Below, in pieces: positions 8,277 through 16,585 of a stretch of 64,000 nucleotides of DNA. The translations under genes were made by a program, and so were the position numbers. The stretch spans positions 62,001 to 126,000 of the forward strand of contig CAZAQV010000013.1 of the NCBI GenBank assembly GCA_964487255.1. Direction: 5' to 3'. Position 1 is the stretch's first letter. Every line of letters starts with the position of its first letter. Under the pieces are notes generated by a model. The model was not told the origin of the DNA, searched no databases, and was given only the letters and a program-made list of their open reading frames with translations. This stretch comes from CAZAQV01 sp964487255. Its GTDB lineage: Bacteria; Myxococcota_A; Polyangia; Polyangiales; CAZAQV01.

Positions 8277-8855
8277 TTACCAAGTTGCGAGCGACATCTC
8301 GTCGTCGCCTGCCGCTGCCAAAACCAACATTCCACCGCCCTGCACATCAAGTCGCCACACCAACAGAGCGCCATCGTCGGGCGCTACGCCCAGCTCGGCG
8401 AAAGGTTCGAGCATGCCACCGATGTCAGCAACGGGTTGCTCGGCGCGTACGTAGCCGGAGCCATCCGCCATGAGCATCGCAAACCCCGACACCTGCTCGT
8501 CGAGCTGCCCGTCTTGCGTGGTAATCGTGAGCTCGACCACCGCCCGCACTTGCGAGGGACAGCTATCGTCGCCGAGCACCTGCACGTCGCTCTGTGCCTG
8601 CGCCGACCACAGGACATCGACGCCCGTCTGCGCGCGCCCGCTCGCCCAACCCAAGACCGCGTCTTGGTGCAGGTGACCCATGACAATGCCGCTCACGGGT
8701 TCGGAAAAGCCTTCTGGCACCTCACTCGGCTGAATGGTCCCGGTGGGACGCTCGCAGGCAGTCAGCTCCGTGATGTCGCCCGTCTGGCCACCTGTGCAGG
8801 CGCCCAGCGCGAGCAGGAGCGCGAGAAAGAGCGCGGGTGTTGGAGAGTTGGGCAC
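8277..8855 (-). CDS. Putative lipoprotein, unknown function
   Basis: The 192-residue protein has a short signal peptide with lipobox LGAC (residues 16-19). The mature part is rich in beta-strand patterns with alternating hydrophobic residues (VLVWSAQAQSDVQVL type stretches), has two Cys after the lipid Cys (near 33 and 98) and no recognised motif. It is the first gene of a two-gene leftward unit with the Cys-rich lipoprotein at 7138-8265. It is divergent from the DUF4423 regulator gene at 8967, so the 111-base gap between them holds both promoters. A regulatory link is possible but inferred only from position. Confidence 0.6.
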   Translation of the reverse strand: MPNSPTPALFLALLLALGACTGGQTGDITELTACERPTGTIQPSEVPEGFSEPVSGIVMGHLHQDAVLGWASGRAQTGVDVLWSAQAQSDVQVLGDDSCPSQVRAVVELTITTQDGQLDEQVSGFAMLMADGSGYVRAEQPVADIGGMLEPFAELGVAPDDGALLVWRLDVQGGGMLVLAAAGDDEMSLATW

Positions 8856-8966
8856 CTGTTCAATCTAGCGTCACTGCACACGAAGACCAGCCCAAAATCA
8901 GCCAATAATGCACTTTTTATCGCCACACAAGCCCCATTTAGGTGCAAAACTGCTATACTCGCTTCT

Positions 8967-9947
8967 ATGGACCATGTTTCATGGCCGCGCGTGGGCCGCG
9001 AGCTGATCCGTGCGCTGCGTGCGAAGCGCTCGCAGACCGTGTTCAGTCGCAGCCTGGGCTATCGTTCGAACGTCGCCTATCCGTGGGAAAGTGGGCGCCG
9101 CGAACCGTCTGCCTCGGAGTTCTTTCGCGCGGTGTCGGTCTTTTGGGGAGACCCCAACTCGATGTGGTCGTCCTTTCCGCTCGACCTCGCCGGTGTCGAT
9201 TTGACGAGCTCGCAAGGCGTCGGCGAACTGCTCAAGGCGCTGCGCGGAACGGCACGTCTTCAAACCATCGCAGACGAGCTTGGCTGCAGTCGCTTCACGG
9301 TCAGCCGTTGGCTCAAGGGTCAGACCGAACCGAAACTTGGTGCGTTCCTGGAGCTGGTCGAAGTCCTGACATTGCGCGGTGCGGACCTGGTGTTCACCCT
9401 TTGCGACCCAAATCAACTGCCGTCACTCGAAGCCCACTGGCACACGCTGCAAGCAAGGCGAAGGGTTTCGTTCACCCACCCGTGGTCGTCGGCCATTCTG
9501 CGCCAACTCGAACTCGAGCGATATCGTTCACTGCCGCGCCACAAGCCCGGTTTCATCGCCGAACAGCTTGGCATCGAACGCGCAGTCGAAGACGAGGTGC
9601 TGTGCGCGCTGCGAGACGCTGGGCTCATCCGCGAACAAGACGGCAAGTATGTCACCGACCCCGACGCAGTGGACACCTCGATGGCGAGCGACGACGACCG
9701 AAACTTCTTGCGAAGACACTGGCTCGGCGAGGCCGCCGCCCGCATCGGAAAGAACGCCAACGACCGCTTCTCCTGGTCCGTGTTTGCGGTCTCTCGCAGC
9801 GACTTTCGCGCGATACGCGAGATGCAGGTCGAATACATGCAAGCGCTCCGCCAACGGATCGACGCCTCGCATCCTAGCGAAATTGTGGGTCTGGCCAGCG
9901 TTCAACTTGTCGAGCTATCCCGAAGCGAAATACCCTCCGCTTCGTGA
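8967..9947 (+). CDS. DUF4423/TIGR02147-like protein with two HTH segments
   Basis: The 326-residue protein looks like a cytoplasmic transcriptional regulator. Residues 8-60 resemble an XRE-type helix-turn-helix (ELIRALRAKRSQTVFSRSLG). Residues 78-135 contain a second, clearer one (IADELGCSRFTVSRWLKGQ). The remaining part matches the DUF4423/TIGR02147 pattern known from Fibrobacter, Bdellovibrio and myxobacteria, including the closing FSWSVFAVSRSDFRAIREMQ segment. The ATG at 8967 starts right at the first HTH; longer reading through upstream sequence would overlap the divergent lipoprotein gene. A GTGA overlap couples it to the lipoprotein gene at 9944, suggesting control of, or sensing with, that protein. 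Confidence 0.75.
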   Translation: MDHVSWPRVGRELIRALRAKRSQTVFSRSLGYRSNVAYPWESGRREPSASEFFRAVSVFWGDPNSMWSSFPLDLAGVDLTSSQGVGELLKALRGTARLQTIADELGCSRFTVSRWLKGQTEPKLGAFLELVEVLTLRGADLVFTLCDPNQLPSLEAHWHTLQARRRVSFTHPWSSAILRQLELERYRSLPRHKPGFIAEQLGIERAVEDEVLCALRDAGLIREQDGKYVTDPDAVDTSMASDDDRNFLRRHWLGEAAARIGKNANDRFSWSVFAVSRSDFRAIREMQVEYMQALRQRIDASHPSEIVGLASVQLVELSRSEIPSAS

Positions 9948-10501
9948 GACACCCCACCCGCCGCTGCCTCTTGCTCTTGCTCTTCGCGATCGGGGCGGCG
10001 GGCGGCGCTTGCAGCGATACAGCGGGCACAGACGACGGAAGCGTCCAAGATGGCGCTGTGCGCGACGCCACGCTTTGGGATACAGTCGCTCCCGATGCAC
10101 CGCGCTGGGACGACAGCTTGCAGATCGGCACCTGGGATGGGCGGTTCACGCGGCTCGCCGCACTGGACAACGCCTTCACGCTCGTAGCCGGACCGCAAGG
10201 CGGCTATCACATCGACATCGCCCTCGCCTTTGACCTGCAGGCTTTCGATTCGGTCAGCATTGCGCTCGAAGCCGTCGACGCGGGCGATCAGCAAACGCTT
10301 AGTCACCCACTGCAGCGCATGCTCGACAGCACCAACGTCCAGAAACTCAGCGGCCTGTGGGTTTGGTCCGGCGAGCGCGTCATCTTTATGAGCACCGATC
10401 CGCAAGAGATTGTGGGGCGCAGCATCGAGATTCGCGCACGCGCGACGCGCAGCGGCGCCGTTGCCGAAGCCGTCGCCGCAGGCACCGTCTCGCCATTGTA
10501 G
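9944..10501 (+). CDS. Putative lipoprotein coupled to DUF4423 gene
   Basis: The 185-residue protein has an Arg-rich n-region, a Leu-rich core and lipobox AGGAC (residues 19-23), followed by an Asp-rich linker. The mature domain of about 140 residues contains a predicted beta-rich fold with no recognised motif. The GTG start overlaps the stop of the DUF4423 gene by four bases (GTGA), so translation is probably coupled. In genomes rich in DUF4423 proteins such regulator-lipoprotein neighbours are plausible sensor or effector pairs, but that is inference. The gene is convergent with the kelch lipoprotein 8 bases away. Confidence 0.65.
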   Translation: MRHPTRRCLLLLLFAIGAAGGACSDTAGTDDGSVQDGAVRDATLWDTVAPDAPRWDDSLQIGTWDGRFTRLAALDNAFTLVAGPQGGYHIDIALAFDLQAFDSVSIALEAVDAGDQQTLSHPLQRMLDSTNVQKLSGLWVWSGERVIFMSTDPQEIVGRSIEIRARATRSGAVAEAVAAGTVSPL

Positions 10502-10509
10502 CGCTAGGC

Positions 10510-11832
10510 CTAAAAGCAGAGCGAGGCGCACGACTCGGGCGAATCGGAGGCGCGCAGACACACTTCGCCCTGCCCGCTTGAGAACACAGCCTCCCATCGA
10601 CCACGCCAACGCCAAACGTCTACGACCGCGCCGCAGTCTGTTTTTCCGCCGAACAAGATGGCGTGGTCGCACTCGTCGGCCCAGACGAGCGTGGCAGCGT
10701 TTCGTCGCTCAGGCGCGCTCAGGTCGACGTTGACGAAGTCGGTCGGGAAGTCACACGCGCCATTGGCGGGCTCGTTGTAGGTGTCGCCAACCACGAGCTT
10801 GCTCCACGCCTCTTCGCTCGGGTTATAAGCCCAGGTGTCATTACGGTTGCCGAGCTCGGTGGCGTCGTGTCCGCCAAAAACGATGTAGCGATCTTCGGAC
10901 GGGTCGACGAGCAGGTTGGCCCAAAAGCGGCCTTCGGGTGCGGACGTTGCGCCGAGCTCGTTCCACTCGTTGGCACCAATGTCATACGCCCACAGGTCTG
11001 CAAAGTATGCGCGCACGGAAAACGCCGTCTCGTCCGCGCCGCCATAGATCAACACACGTCCGCGCTGACCATCGAAGCCGCTCGCATGCCAAATGCGGTT
11101 GCCAGGTCCCTCGCCTTGTGGCGTCACCGGTGACCACGCTTGAGTCTCGATGTTGAAGCGCCACAGTTCGTCGAGCACCGTCGCTGACGTGCCGCTGGTC
11201 GACGTGTTGCCGCCGTAAAGCCATAGGTTGCCCTCGGCATCTGCCGTAAGCGATGCGTTGTAGCGACCGGTGGGCGTTTCGCCCTCGGGCTCGACCACGC
11301 TCCATCTGCGGGTTGCGAAGTCGTAGCGCCACAGGTCCGCGTGCACCGTGTAGGGCCCCGTACTAGCGCCGGGTGCGCGATAGCGGCCACCGAATATCCA
11401 CAGCGCGTCGGCCGTACTCGCGTACGCGTGACGCCCGCGAGCCGAAGGACCCGTCACCTCAAGCTTCGACCAAGCCCCACACTCCGACTCGTAGTTTCGG
11501 TACACCCACGTGGCATCTTGATAGACCCAAGCAGGAAAGCCGCAGTTGACCGGCACGGCGGTGTTGCCACCAAAGACAACCATCTCGCGATGGATCGGGT
11601 CCCAGCCGGCAGCGTGTTCGTTGAGCGGTAGTGGTGCCTCGGAGGAGGGCGTGCAGTCCGTCTGCGCGGGAGGCTCACACGCAGGCAGCTTGTCTGTCAC
11701 ATCGCTGGCTACGTCCACCGCAGCATCGGTCGTCGTCGCATCGCTGGTGGCAGCGTCAGCACCGCCGCTGCGATCGTCGTCCGAACCGCAGCTCCATAAG
11801 AGTGTAATCAAGCATAAGAGCAACAAGCGCAT
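10510..11832 (-). CDS. Kelch-repeat (galactose-oxidase-like propeller) lipoprotein
   Basis: This 440-residue protein starts with the signal MRLLLLCLITLLWSC (lipobox LWSC), then an Asp/Ala/Thr linker. The mature part contains about six kelch repeats with the double-Gly and aromatic pattern (IFGGRYR, LYGGNTS, IYGGADET, VFGGHDA, LFGGKTD), each followed by W-x-Y or L-W-R-x-D. This predicts a beta-propeller on the cell surface. Kelch propellers usually bind proteins or glycans; the copper ligands of galactose oxidase are not evident. The ATG at 11832 is used; a GTG six bases upstream in the same frame is possible. Confidence 0.8.
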   Translation of the reverse strand: MRLLLLCLITLLWSCGSDDDRSGGADAATSDATTTDAAVDVASDVTDKLPACEPPAQTDCTPSSEAPLPLNEHAAGWDPIHREMVVFGGNTAVPVNCGFPAWVYQDATWVYRNYESECGAWSKLEVTGPSARGRHAYASTADALWIFGGRYRAPGASTGPYTVHADLWRYDFATRRWSVVEPEGETPTGRYNASLTADAEGNLWLYGGNTSTSGTSATVLDELWRFNIETQAWSPVTPQGEGPGNRIWHASGFDGQRGRVLIYGGADETAFSVRAYFADLWAYDIGANEWNELGATSAPEGRFWANLLVDPSEDRYIVFGGHDATELGNRNDTWAYNPSEEAWSKLVVGDTYNEPANGACDFPTDFVNVDLSAPERRNAATLVWADECDHAILFGGKTDCGAVVDVWRWRGRWEAVFSSGQGEVCLRASDSPESCASLCF

Positions 11833-12116
11833 GAACACACGTGTAGCGCGTCAAGTGGCGATTGCCCAGCGGGGTCATCCGGCAGGGCATGATAGAACCG
11901 ACGGAGGCGATAGGGAATCTTGTTAGCAGAAGCGAGACCTGCCTCGTCGCAACCGACGACACGGACCGGCCGCCTGTAGTCTCAAAACTACCCCGGCTCC
12001 CATTGAGACTCGACCTATGGCTCTTCGCTAGGCTTTTCTCCGAAGCATTGATTTGCAGCACGGTGACGCGTTAGCGGAAGAGCTAGAAAGACAGGCGAAG
12101 CCTAGAACGAGCTGTG
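11833..12116. other. Intergenic stretch without recognisable gene
   Basis: Together with the inverted-repeat element that follows and bases 12281-12351, this makes a gene-free stretch of about 520 bases between the kelch lipoprotein start and the end of the acyltransferase gene. Both strands have only short open frames with no recognisable motif or convincing ribosome binding site. The leftward promoter of the kelch gene should lie at its left end. Confidence 0.5.
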
Positions 12117-12280
12117 CTAGTGCTCTGACCGGGAGATTGTGAGCCTGGATCGCACAGCAGCGGAGTGAAATCGTAGGAGAGAAAACGATGGACGTGCAGA
12201 GTACATTCGAGTTTGAACGACAACCGAGTTCGCTTTGCTGCGAAGCGACACGGATCAGAACCTCCTGGTCAGAGCACTAG
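12117..12280. mobile_element. 164-bp MITE, type A, copy 1
   Basis: A 164-bp non-coding element bounded by CTAG on both sides. The 5' end CTAGTGCTCTGACCGGGAG and the reverse complement of the 3' end CTAGTGCTCTGACCAGGAG match at 18 of 19 positions. Identical copies lie at 38672-38835 and 61052-61215 by base-by-base reading, which implies recent spread. No transposase is encoded in it. CTAG could be a 4-bp target duplication (as produced by some IS5- and IS701-type transposases) or part of the terminal repeat. This copy lies between the kelch gene and the 3' end of the MBOAT gene and interrupts no recognised gene. Confidence 0.85.
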
Positions 12281-12351
12281 TTGCACAGCCGCGTTCGGGC
12301 GAAGCGGCAAAATCAGCTTTTCGAAAAGACCACTCATCGCGAGCCTCCTGT

Positions 12352-13239
12352 TCAGAGGCTGAAAATTCGGAGTACTGGTTCGACGAAAGCGGGCGACGGC
12401 AGGAGCAAGCAGCTGGTCGTCCACAAGTGTTGGGCTGCCCGAGGCCAGTGGCGAATCGAACGCGCGCGTTCGAACAAGATAAACACCGTTTGCGCGTTGA
12501 AGAAGAGCAATGTGACGATGAGAAACTCGCCGCGAAACACGACCGCGACGTACCACGCGTGAAGTAGCCCACTCAAAAAGAACACCCACGCCAGCGCAAG
12601 TGTCGGTCCGTTCTTGCCCAGCACGGGGATAAACGCGTACCGCCACAGGTAGCGGTGGACGATGAGGTTCCAGCGGCGGCTCCAGAATTCCGCAACGCTG
12701 CGCGCAAGAACGGGGTGCCGATGCGATGGCGGCAAGCGCCACCCCGCCGCGAGCCACAAAGACTCGACAGTCCCGATCACGGACGGAACGAACATGTACA
12801 CGGCGACGGCGCCGAGCAGCCATCGGAGCAGCCAATGTTGTGCGTGCGGTCCGCGAAGCGGCGTCTCGATGAGCGTGAGCACGACGAGTGCACAGCCAAG
12901 TCCGTGCAGCGCAGTCGAGAGCAGCTTGCCCGCGTCGAACTGCGGCGCGACGCGCTCAAGCCTACGTGCGTCGCAAATTGCCAGCAGCGTGAGTAGCCGC
13001 TGACGTCGGCTGAGCGCCGCGCCTTCAAGCACAAAACCGACGCTGCGCGCAAAGAGCACGGCGCCTATCAGCGCGGCCGCAAAGCGGACGAAGCGACCGC
13101 CCTCCATCCACCACACGCACACGCACGCGAAAAGCACAGTGAGTACAGCAAGCACATTTCGCACACCGCCTTCGCCGGCCCATCGCGCAACGACGAAGCC
13201 GCTCGCAAGCAGTGCGCAACCAACATAAACTTCGGGCAT
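12352..13239 (-). CDS. Wax-synthase-like membrane-bound acyltransferase (MBOAT_2)
   Basis: The 295-residue protein is a polytopic inner-membrane protein with about 7-8 hydrophobic helices. Near residue 180 it carries the wax-synthase-domain signature SVAEFWSRRWNLIVHRYL, and further on the MBOAT His in LLHAWYVAV. Such proteins transfer acyl groups from acyl-CoA to a fatty alcohol or other lipid hydroxyl, making wax esters or acylated glycerolipids used as storage lipid in myxobacteria. The start is uncertain: ATG at 13239 is used, and a GTG at 13254 is in frame. The stop is 72 bases from the MITE. No partner gene is adjacent. Confidence 0.75.
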   Translation of the reverse strand: MPEVYVGCALLASGFVVARWAGEGGVRNVLAVLTVLFACVCVWWMEGGRFVRFAAALIGAVLFARSVGFVLEGAALSRRQRLLTLLAICDARRLERVAPQFDAGKLLSTALHGLGCALVVLTLIETPLRGPHAQHWLLRWLLGAVAVYMFVPSVIGTVESLWLAAGWRLPPSHRHPVLARSVAEFWSRRWNLIVHRYLWRYAFIPVLGKNGPTLALAWVFFLSGLLHAWYVAVVFRGEFLIVTLLFFNAQTVFILFERARSIRHWPRAAQHLWTTSCLLLPSPAFVEPVLRIFSL

Positions 13240-13378
13240 CGTCTTATTCGCCACACTTTAGAGCACGATTGCGGATCAGCGAAGGAAAGACGTTACACAA
13301 GGCTGTAAATCTACCATCGCAGTGAACACCTACGTTTGCACACGTTGCAACTTCTATTGAGCGTCGCATCATAGGAGC

Positions 13379-13972
13379 ATGCAGTCTCGGACCACAAAAA
13401 TGATCCTCGCCGCAATGTTGGTCACAACCGCCAGCGCCCTGAGCACGCGTGGCAGCGCGCTGGCGCAAGTGCGCGTCGACGTGCGCGCAACCGCGCACCT
13501 GCCTGCACCACCGATGCCACCAAGTCCAACCGTGACCGTCCATGTTCGACCGCCCGCGCCCTATCAAGAGGTCGTGGGTCTTGCACCGGCACCGGGTTAC
13601 GTCTGGGTGGACGGCTACTGGGCATGGCAAGGCGGACAGCACGTTTGGGTCCGTGGTCGCTGGATGGCACCACCGCATCCGGGTCACGTTTGGATTCGTT
13701 CCGGATGGACGCTACGCGGGGGACAGTACGTCTTTATGCCGGGGCGCTGGGCCGCTCCGAGCGTGCGCGTTCGTCACCGCTTCGTGCATCCGCACCGCCG
13801 CGTGCGCGTAAAACGCGGCGCCCACTATTCGTTCGTGGGCCGTCGTGGCCATCCCGTACACCGCCACCACCCTGGACGAGGCAACGCTCGGGTACGGGCG
13901 CGTGGCGGACGCCACCATGTCAAAGTCAAGACGCGCGGTCGCTCTCGCGGCCGCCACCGCCGCGGCCGCTAA
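13379..13972 (+). CDS. YXWXGXW repeat-containing secreted basic protein
   Basis: The 197-residue protein has a signal peptide (MILAAMLVTTASALSTRGSALAQ, cleavage after the Ala-Leu-Ala region). A Pro-rich stretch follows, then three WxxGxW-type repeats between about residues 65 and 125 (YVWVDGYWAWQGGQHVWVRG is the first). The C-terminal 70 residues are extremely rich in Arg and His and should bind nucleic acid, anionic polymer or metal. YXWXGXW proteins are common periplasmic or outer-surface proteins of unknown role in proteobacteria and myxobacteria. An AGGAG lies only one base before the first ATG, so the ATG at 13400 may be used instead. Confidence 0.75.
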   Translation: MQSRTTKMILAAMLVTTASALSTRGSALAQVRVDVRATAHLPAPPMPPSPTVTVHVRPPAPYQEVVGLAPAPGYVWVDGYWAWQGGQHVWVRGRWMAPPHPGHVWIRSGWTLRGGQYVFMPGRWAAPSVRVRHRFVHPHRRVRVKRGAHYSFVGRRGHPVHRHHPGRGNARVRARGGRHHVKVKTRGRSRGRHRRGR

Positions 13973-13977
13973 CCCCA

Positions 13978-14104
13978 AGTATGATGTTCAGGTTGAGTTG
14001 AGCTTGAGTGCCCCCGCACGGAGGGAGCGAAGACGTACAAACTAGTACTTCGAGCGACCAGAGGAGGAGGTAAGCCAAGATCAGCTCAAGATGGACGTCA
14101 TACT
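13978..14104. repeat. Imperfect 29-bp inverted repeat bracketing a convergent gap
   Basis: Bases 13978-14006 (starting AGTATGATGTTCAGG) match the reverse complement of 14076-14104 at 23 of 29 positions, with no large gaps. The right arm contains the thiolase stop codon (14098-14100) and the left arm begins 6 bases after the stop of the YXWXGXW gene. It might be a degraded foldback element, an inverted duplication of the thiolase 3' end, or a long-range hairpin ending both convergent transcripts. No coding capacity is seen inside. Confidence 0.4.
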
Positions 14105-15333
14105 CTTTCGATGATGGTGGCGATGCCCATGCCGCCACCGATGCACAGCGTGACCAGGGCCGTCGTCTTGTCTTGACGCTCTAGTTCGTCAAGTACGGTG
14201 TTCAGAAGCATTGCGCCCGTCGCGCCCAGCGGATGGCCGAGCGCAATCGCGCCACCGTTAACATTAACGCGCTCCTCATCGATGCCCAGTTCGCGCATGG
14301 TCTGCAGCGGAACAACCGCAAAGGCTTCGTTGATCTCCCACAGGTCGATGTCCGAGGGCTGCATGCCCGCAATGGAAAGTGCACGTTTCGATGCGGGGGC
14401 CGGTGCGGTCAGCATGATCAACGGCTCCGCGCCCGCCGTGGCCAGCGCACGCACCTTGGCTCGCGCCTTGAGTCCATTGGCTTTGGTGTACTCGTCGCTG
14501 GCGAGCAGAACCGAACACGCGCCGTCAACGATGCCGCTCGAGTTGCCTGCGGTGTGCACGTGCGAAATCGTGCCTGCCTGCGGGTATCGCGCAAGCGCGA
14601 TCGCATCGAGGGTCTCACCATTGGGTCCGGCGGGCATCGCACCTATGCGTTCGAACGCGGGGCCGAGTTCAGCCAGGGACTCGATGGTGGTGCCAGGCCG
14701 TGGATGCTCGTCACGCTCCAAGAGCGTTTCGCCCGATACAGGGTCTACGACGGGAAGGAGCGAACGTGAAAAGCGCCCCTCCTCGATGGCGGTCGCCGCT
14801 TTTTGTTGTGAGCGCGCGGCAAACGCATCGCACGCCGCGCGATCGATGCTCTCCAGTGTGGCGATGAGGTCCGCGCTGATGCCTTGGGGGACTTGAAACA
14901 CCTTCTTTCGCAGGTGCGGGTTGTTGCCGTCGAGCCCTGCTTGGTCGGAGCCCATCGGCACACGCGACATGCTTTCGACGCCGCCGCCGATGGCGAGTTT
15001 TTGCATACCGCTCATGATGCCCATGGCGGCGAAGTTGACGGCCTGCAGGCCACTGCCGCAGTAACGGTTGAGCGACACCCCCGTCAGGTCGTTGGGTAGT
15101 CCCGCGGCCAGCACGGCGTTGCGCGCGATACACGCCCCCTGCTCTCCCGCCTGCGTGACCGTGCCCATCACCGCGTCGTCAATGTCTTCGGCGTTGACCT
15201 TCGTGCGCTCGACCAGTGCGTTCAACGTTTGAGCGAGTAGCTCTTGTGGATGGACGCCCGAGATGGCGCCTCTTTCGGCCTTACCACGGCCACGAGGTGT
15301 ACGAACAGCGTCGATGATGAGAGCGTCAGTCAT
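14098..15333 (-). CDS. Acetyl-CoA C-acyltransferase (thiolase)
   Basis: This 411-residue enzyme has the full thiolase fold. The nucleophilic Cys is in NRYCGSGLQA (about residue 88), followed by the substrate loop with GGVESMSRVP, the catalytic His in GHPLGATGA and the second Cys in CIGGGMG near the end. It condenses two acyl-CoA molecules or cleaves 3-ketoacyl-CoA with CoA (beta-oxidation or acetoacetyl-CoA formation). The sequence resembles FadA/FadI-type acyltransferases more than the PhaA type, but that is a judgement by eye. No FadB/FadE partner is adjacent. The C-terminus ending in ERV is normal for the family, so the stop is native. Confidence 0.9.
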   Translation of the reverse strand: MTDALIIDAVRTPRGRGKAERGAISGVHPQELLAQTLNALVERTKVNAEDIDDAVMGTVTQAGEQGACIARNAVLAAGLPNDLTGVSLNRYCGSGLQAVNFAAMGIMSGMQKLAIGGGVESMSRVPMGSDQAGLDGNNPHLRKKVFQVPQGISADLIATLESIDRAACDAFAARSQQKAATAIEEGRFSRSLLPVVDPVSGETLLERDEHPRPGTTIESLAELGPAFERIGAMPAGPNGETLDAIALARYPQAGTISHVHTAGNSSGIVDGACSVLLASDEYTKANGLKARAKVRALATAGAEPLIMLTAPAPASKRALSIAGMQPSDIDLWEINEAFAVVPLQTMRELGIDEERVNVNGGAIALGHPLGATGAMLLNTVLDELERQDKTTALVTLCIGGGMGIATIIERV

Positions 15334-15391
15334 GGAGTGTCTTTATCAAAGGCTGACCTCGCAAGCCATAGCGCGCTGCGCCGTTCGACCG

Positions 15392-15946
15392 CTACGCGAT
15401 CCCCGGCAGGTAGGAAGGTGGATCGCTGGCTGGAAACGAATGGTCGCTACTGTCTTCGACTCGGTCGGTACCATCGACCAACGTCTCGAGCTCCTGATAG
15501 GCGTCGTACTCAACGGGAACCACCAACACTGGAATGCGTGAGTCGCGCACCACGCGCTCGCTGACACTACCGAAAAGCCATCTCAAGATGCCGGAACGAG
15601 GGTGATGACCGATCACGATTCGGTCGACTCCCGCCGCCTCGGCGTAGTCGATTAACGTCTCGCCGGTCGACCCCTCGGACGGGATGAGCGTGGTCACTTC
15701 TGGACGCCCAGGCAACGAACAACGGAGTTCTTCAAGTCGTGCAATCTGCTCGGCGCTTCGCCGCTTCGGTGAGCCACCCGCGGGCAGCCCCATCATCGAG
15801 GGCATCGCCATTAGCGCGTGCGGAGTCTGCACATGGACGATCTCAAGTGCGGCGTTCGACTGCTCTGCCTCCCGGCGAGCAGCGTTGATCACAAATCTAG
15901 AATCGCGTGACAGGTCAACCGCGCACAAAATCTTTGAGTTGGTCAT
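15392..15946 (-). CDS. Universal stress protein (UspA family)
   Basis: The 184-residue protein has the Usp alpha/beta fold: start strand KILCAVDLSRDS, then VDRIVIGHH and the nucleotide-loop region GHHPRSGILRWLFGSVSERV (residues 113-132), ending with the strand IPVLVVPVE. In ATP-binding Usp proteins this loop reads G-x2-G-x9-G-(S/T). Here the second Gly is Pro (residue 116), so nucleotide binding may be altered. An acidic tail of about 35 residues follows the domain. Usp proteins help cells survive starvation and oxidative or energy stress. It starts inside one copy of a 21-bp direct repeat and sits beside other stress-type genes. Confidence 0.85.
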   Translation of the reverse strand: MTNSKILCAVDLSRDSRFVINAARREAEQSNAALEIVHVQTPHALMAMPSMMGLPAGGSPKRRSAEQIARLEELRCSLPGRPEVTTLIPSEGSTGETLIDYAEAAGVDRIVIGHHPRSGILRWLFGSVSERVVRDSRIPVLVVPVEYDAYQELETLVDGTDRVEDSSDHSFPASDPPSYLPGIA

Positions 15947-15994
15947 GGTGGGTTAGCTCGGCATTGGTTAGCACATGGTGGGCTAGCTCGGCAT
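15944..15994. repeat. Two 21-bp direct repeats, 30-bp period
   Basis: The 21 bases CATGGTGGGTTAGCTCGGCAT at 15944 recur at 15974 with a single change (T to C). The first copy contains the start codon (complement of CAT) and upstream region of the universal stress gene. The second contains the stop codon of the small basic protein gene. It looks like a local tandem duplication that may have copied part of a leader or operator. Confidence 0.7.
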
Positions 15995-16228
15995 CAGTGA
16001 GTAAAAGAGCGTGGGGCGCTCTCCGGGTTCGGTCTGAAAAAGTGCAAACGCGAAGTATTCTTCGCGAATATCGTTGGCAAACTCGGACCAAGAAGCGTAG
16101 CGGTCCTCACAACCCTTCTTTGTGTTCTGTAAACGCAGGCACGCTCGGTCGAGCTTCCTTCTGAGTCTTTTCTTTCGGCGAACGCGACCGCGATGTGTCT
16201 TGGCCCTAAGCTTCTCCTTCTTCGACAT
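15983..16228 (-). CDS. Small basic protein, unknown
   Basis: The 81-residue product begins MSKKEKLRAKTHRGRVRRKK. The first 30 residues are almost all Lys and Arg, while the rest is mixed with Trp and Tyr (RYASWSEFANDIREEYFAF). No family is recognised. The basic head could bind RNA or DNA. Its stop codon lies within the second 21-bp direct repeat just before the universal stress gene, and both read leftward, so they may be co-transcribed. Whether it is a true gene is supported by its codon-like composition and position but not by homology. Confidence 0.45.
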   Translation of the reverse strand: MSKKEKLRAKTHRGRVRRKKRLRRKLDRACLRLQNTKKGCEDRYASWSEFANDIREEYFAFALFQTEPGERPTLFYSLMPS

Positions 16229-16373
16229 GAGTCCTCCTTCGATTCCCTTCCAAATGGATCAACATGCAGGACACATGCCGACCCGCTGCACGAAGAAAAA
16301 TAGGCTCATGCCGGACGATCGACATGCGATTTGCGCGGCAAAACGTCACATTCGCACAAAAATGACACGGCCA

Positions 16374-16571
16374 TCAAGACGGCGAGGTGCGTTCGGGAGG
16401 GCCGCCATAACCGATGTCGTAGCGTTGTGGTTTTGCGTGCGCACGCTTGCTGCAGTCTTTGCAAAAAAGCGCGACACCGCTCGCATCGAGGTGAGGCGTA
16501 CCCGTACACGACGAGCATTGTGCTGGAGATACGTAGCGGGTTTGTGTTTGTTTGTTCGACCTGTTGATCAT
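16374..16571 (-). CDS. Small zinc-ribbon-like protein
   Basis: The 65-residue product has two Cys pairs, CSSC at residues 19-22 and CKDC at residues 37-40, a spacing that fits a treble-clef or zinc-ribbon fold. The tail is Pro/Gly/Ser rich and probably disordered. The start ATG (16571) is preceded on the minus strand by a purine-rich GGGACAGG about 4 bases upstream. It lies 14 bases downstream of the baeRF-family gene in the same direction and is probably its operon partner. No named family is recognised. Binding to ribosome or RNA is a guess from the pairing. Confidence 0.5.
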   Translation of the reverse strand: MINRSNKQTQTRYVSPAQCSSCTGTPHLDASGVALFCKDCSKRAHAKPQRYDIGYGGPPERTSPS

Positions 16572-16585
16572 GGACCTGTCCCTTT

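Noticed and set aside
8229..8966. N-terminal extension of the DUF4423 regulator to 572 residues
   Set aside because: The extension lies antisense over two lipoprotein genes with good signal peptides, and the HTH domain starts at 8967.
12235..13003. Plus-strand frames over the MBOAT gene
   Set aside because: They are Arg/Ser-rich antisense products without motifs; the minus strand shows hydrophobic helices and the wax-synthase motif.
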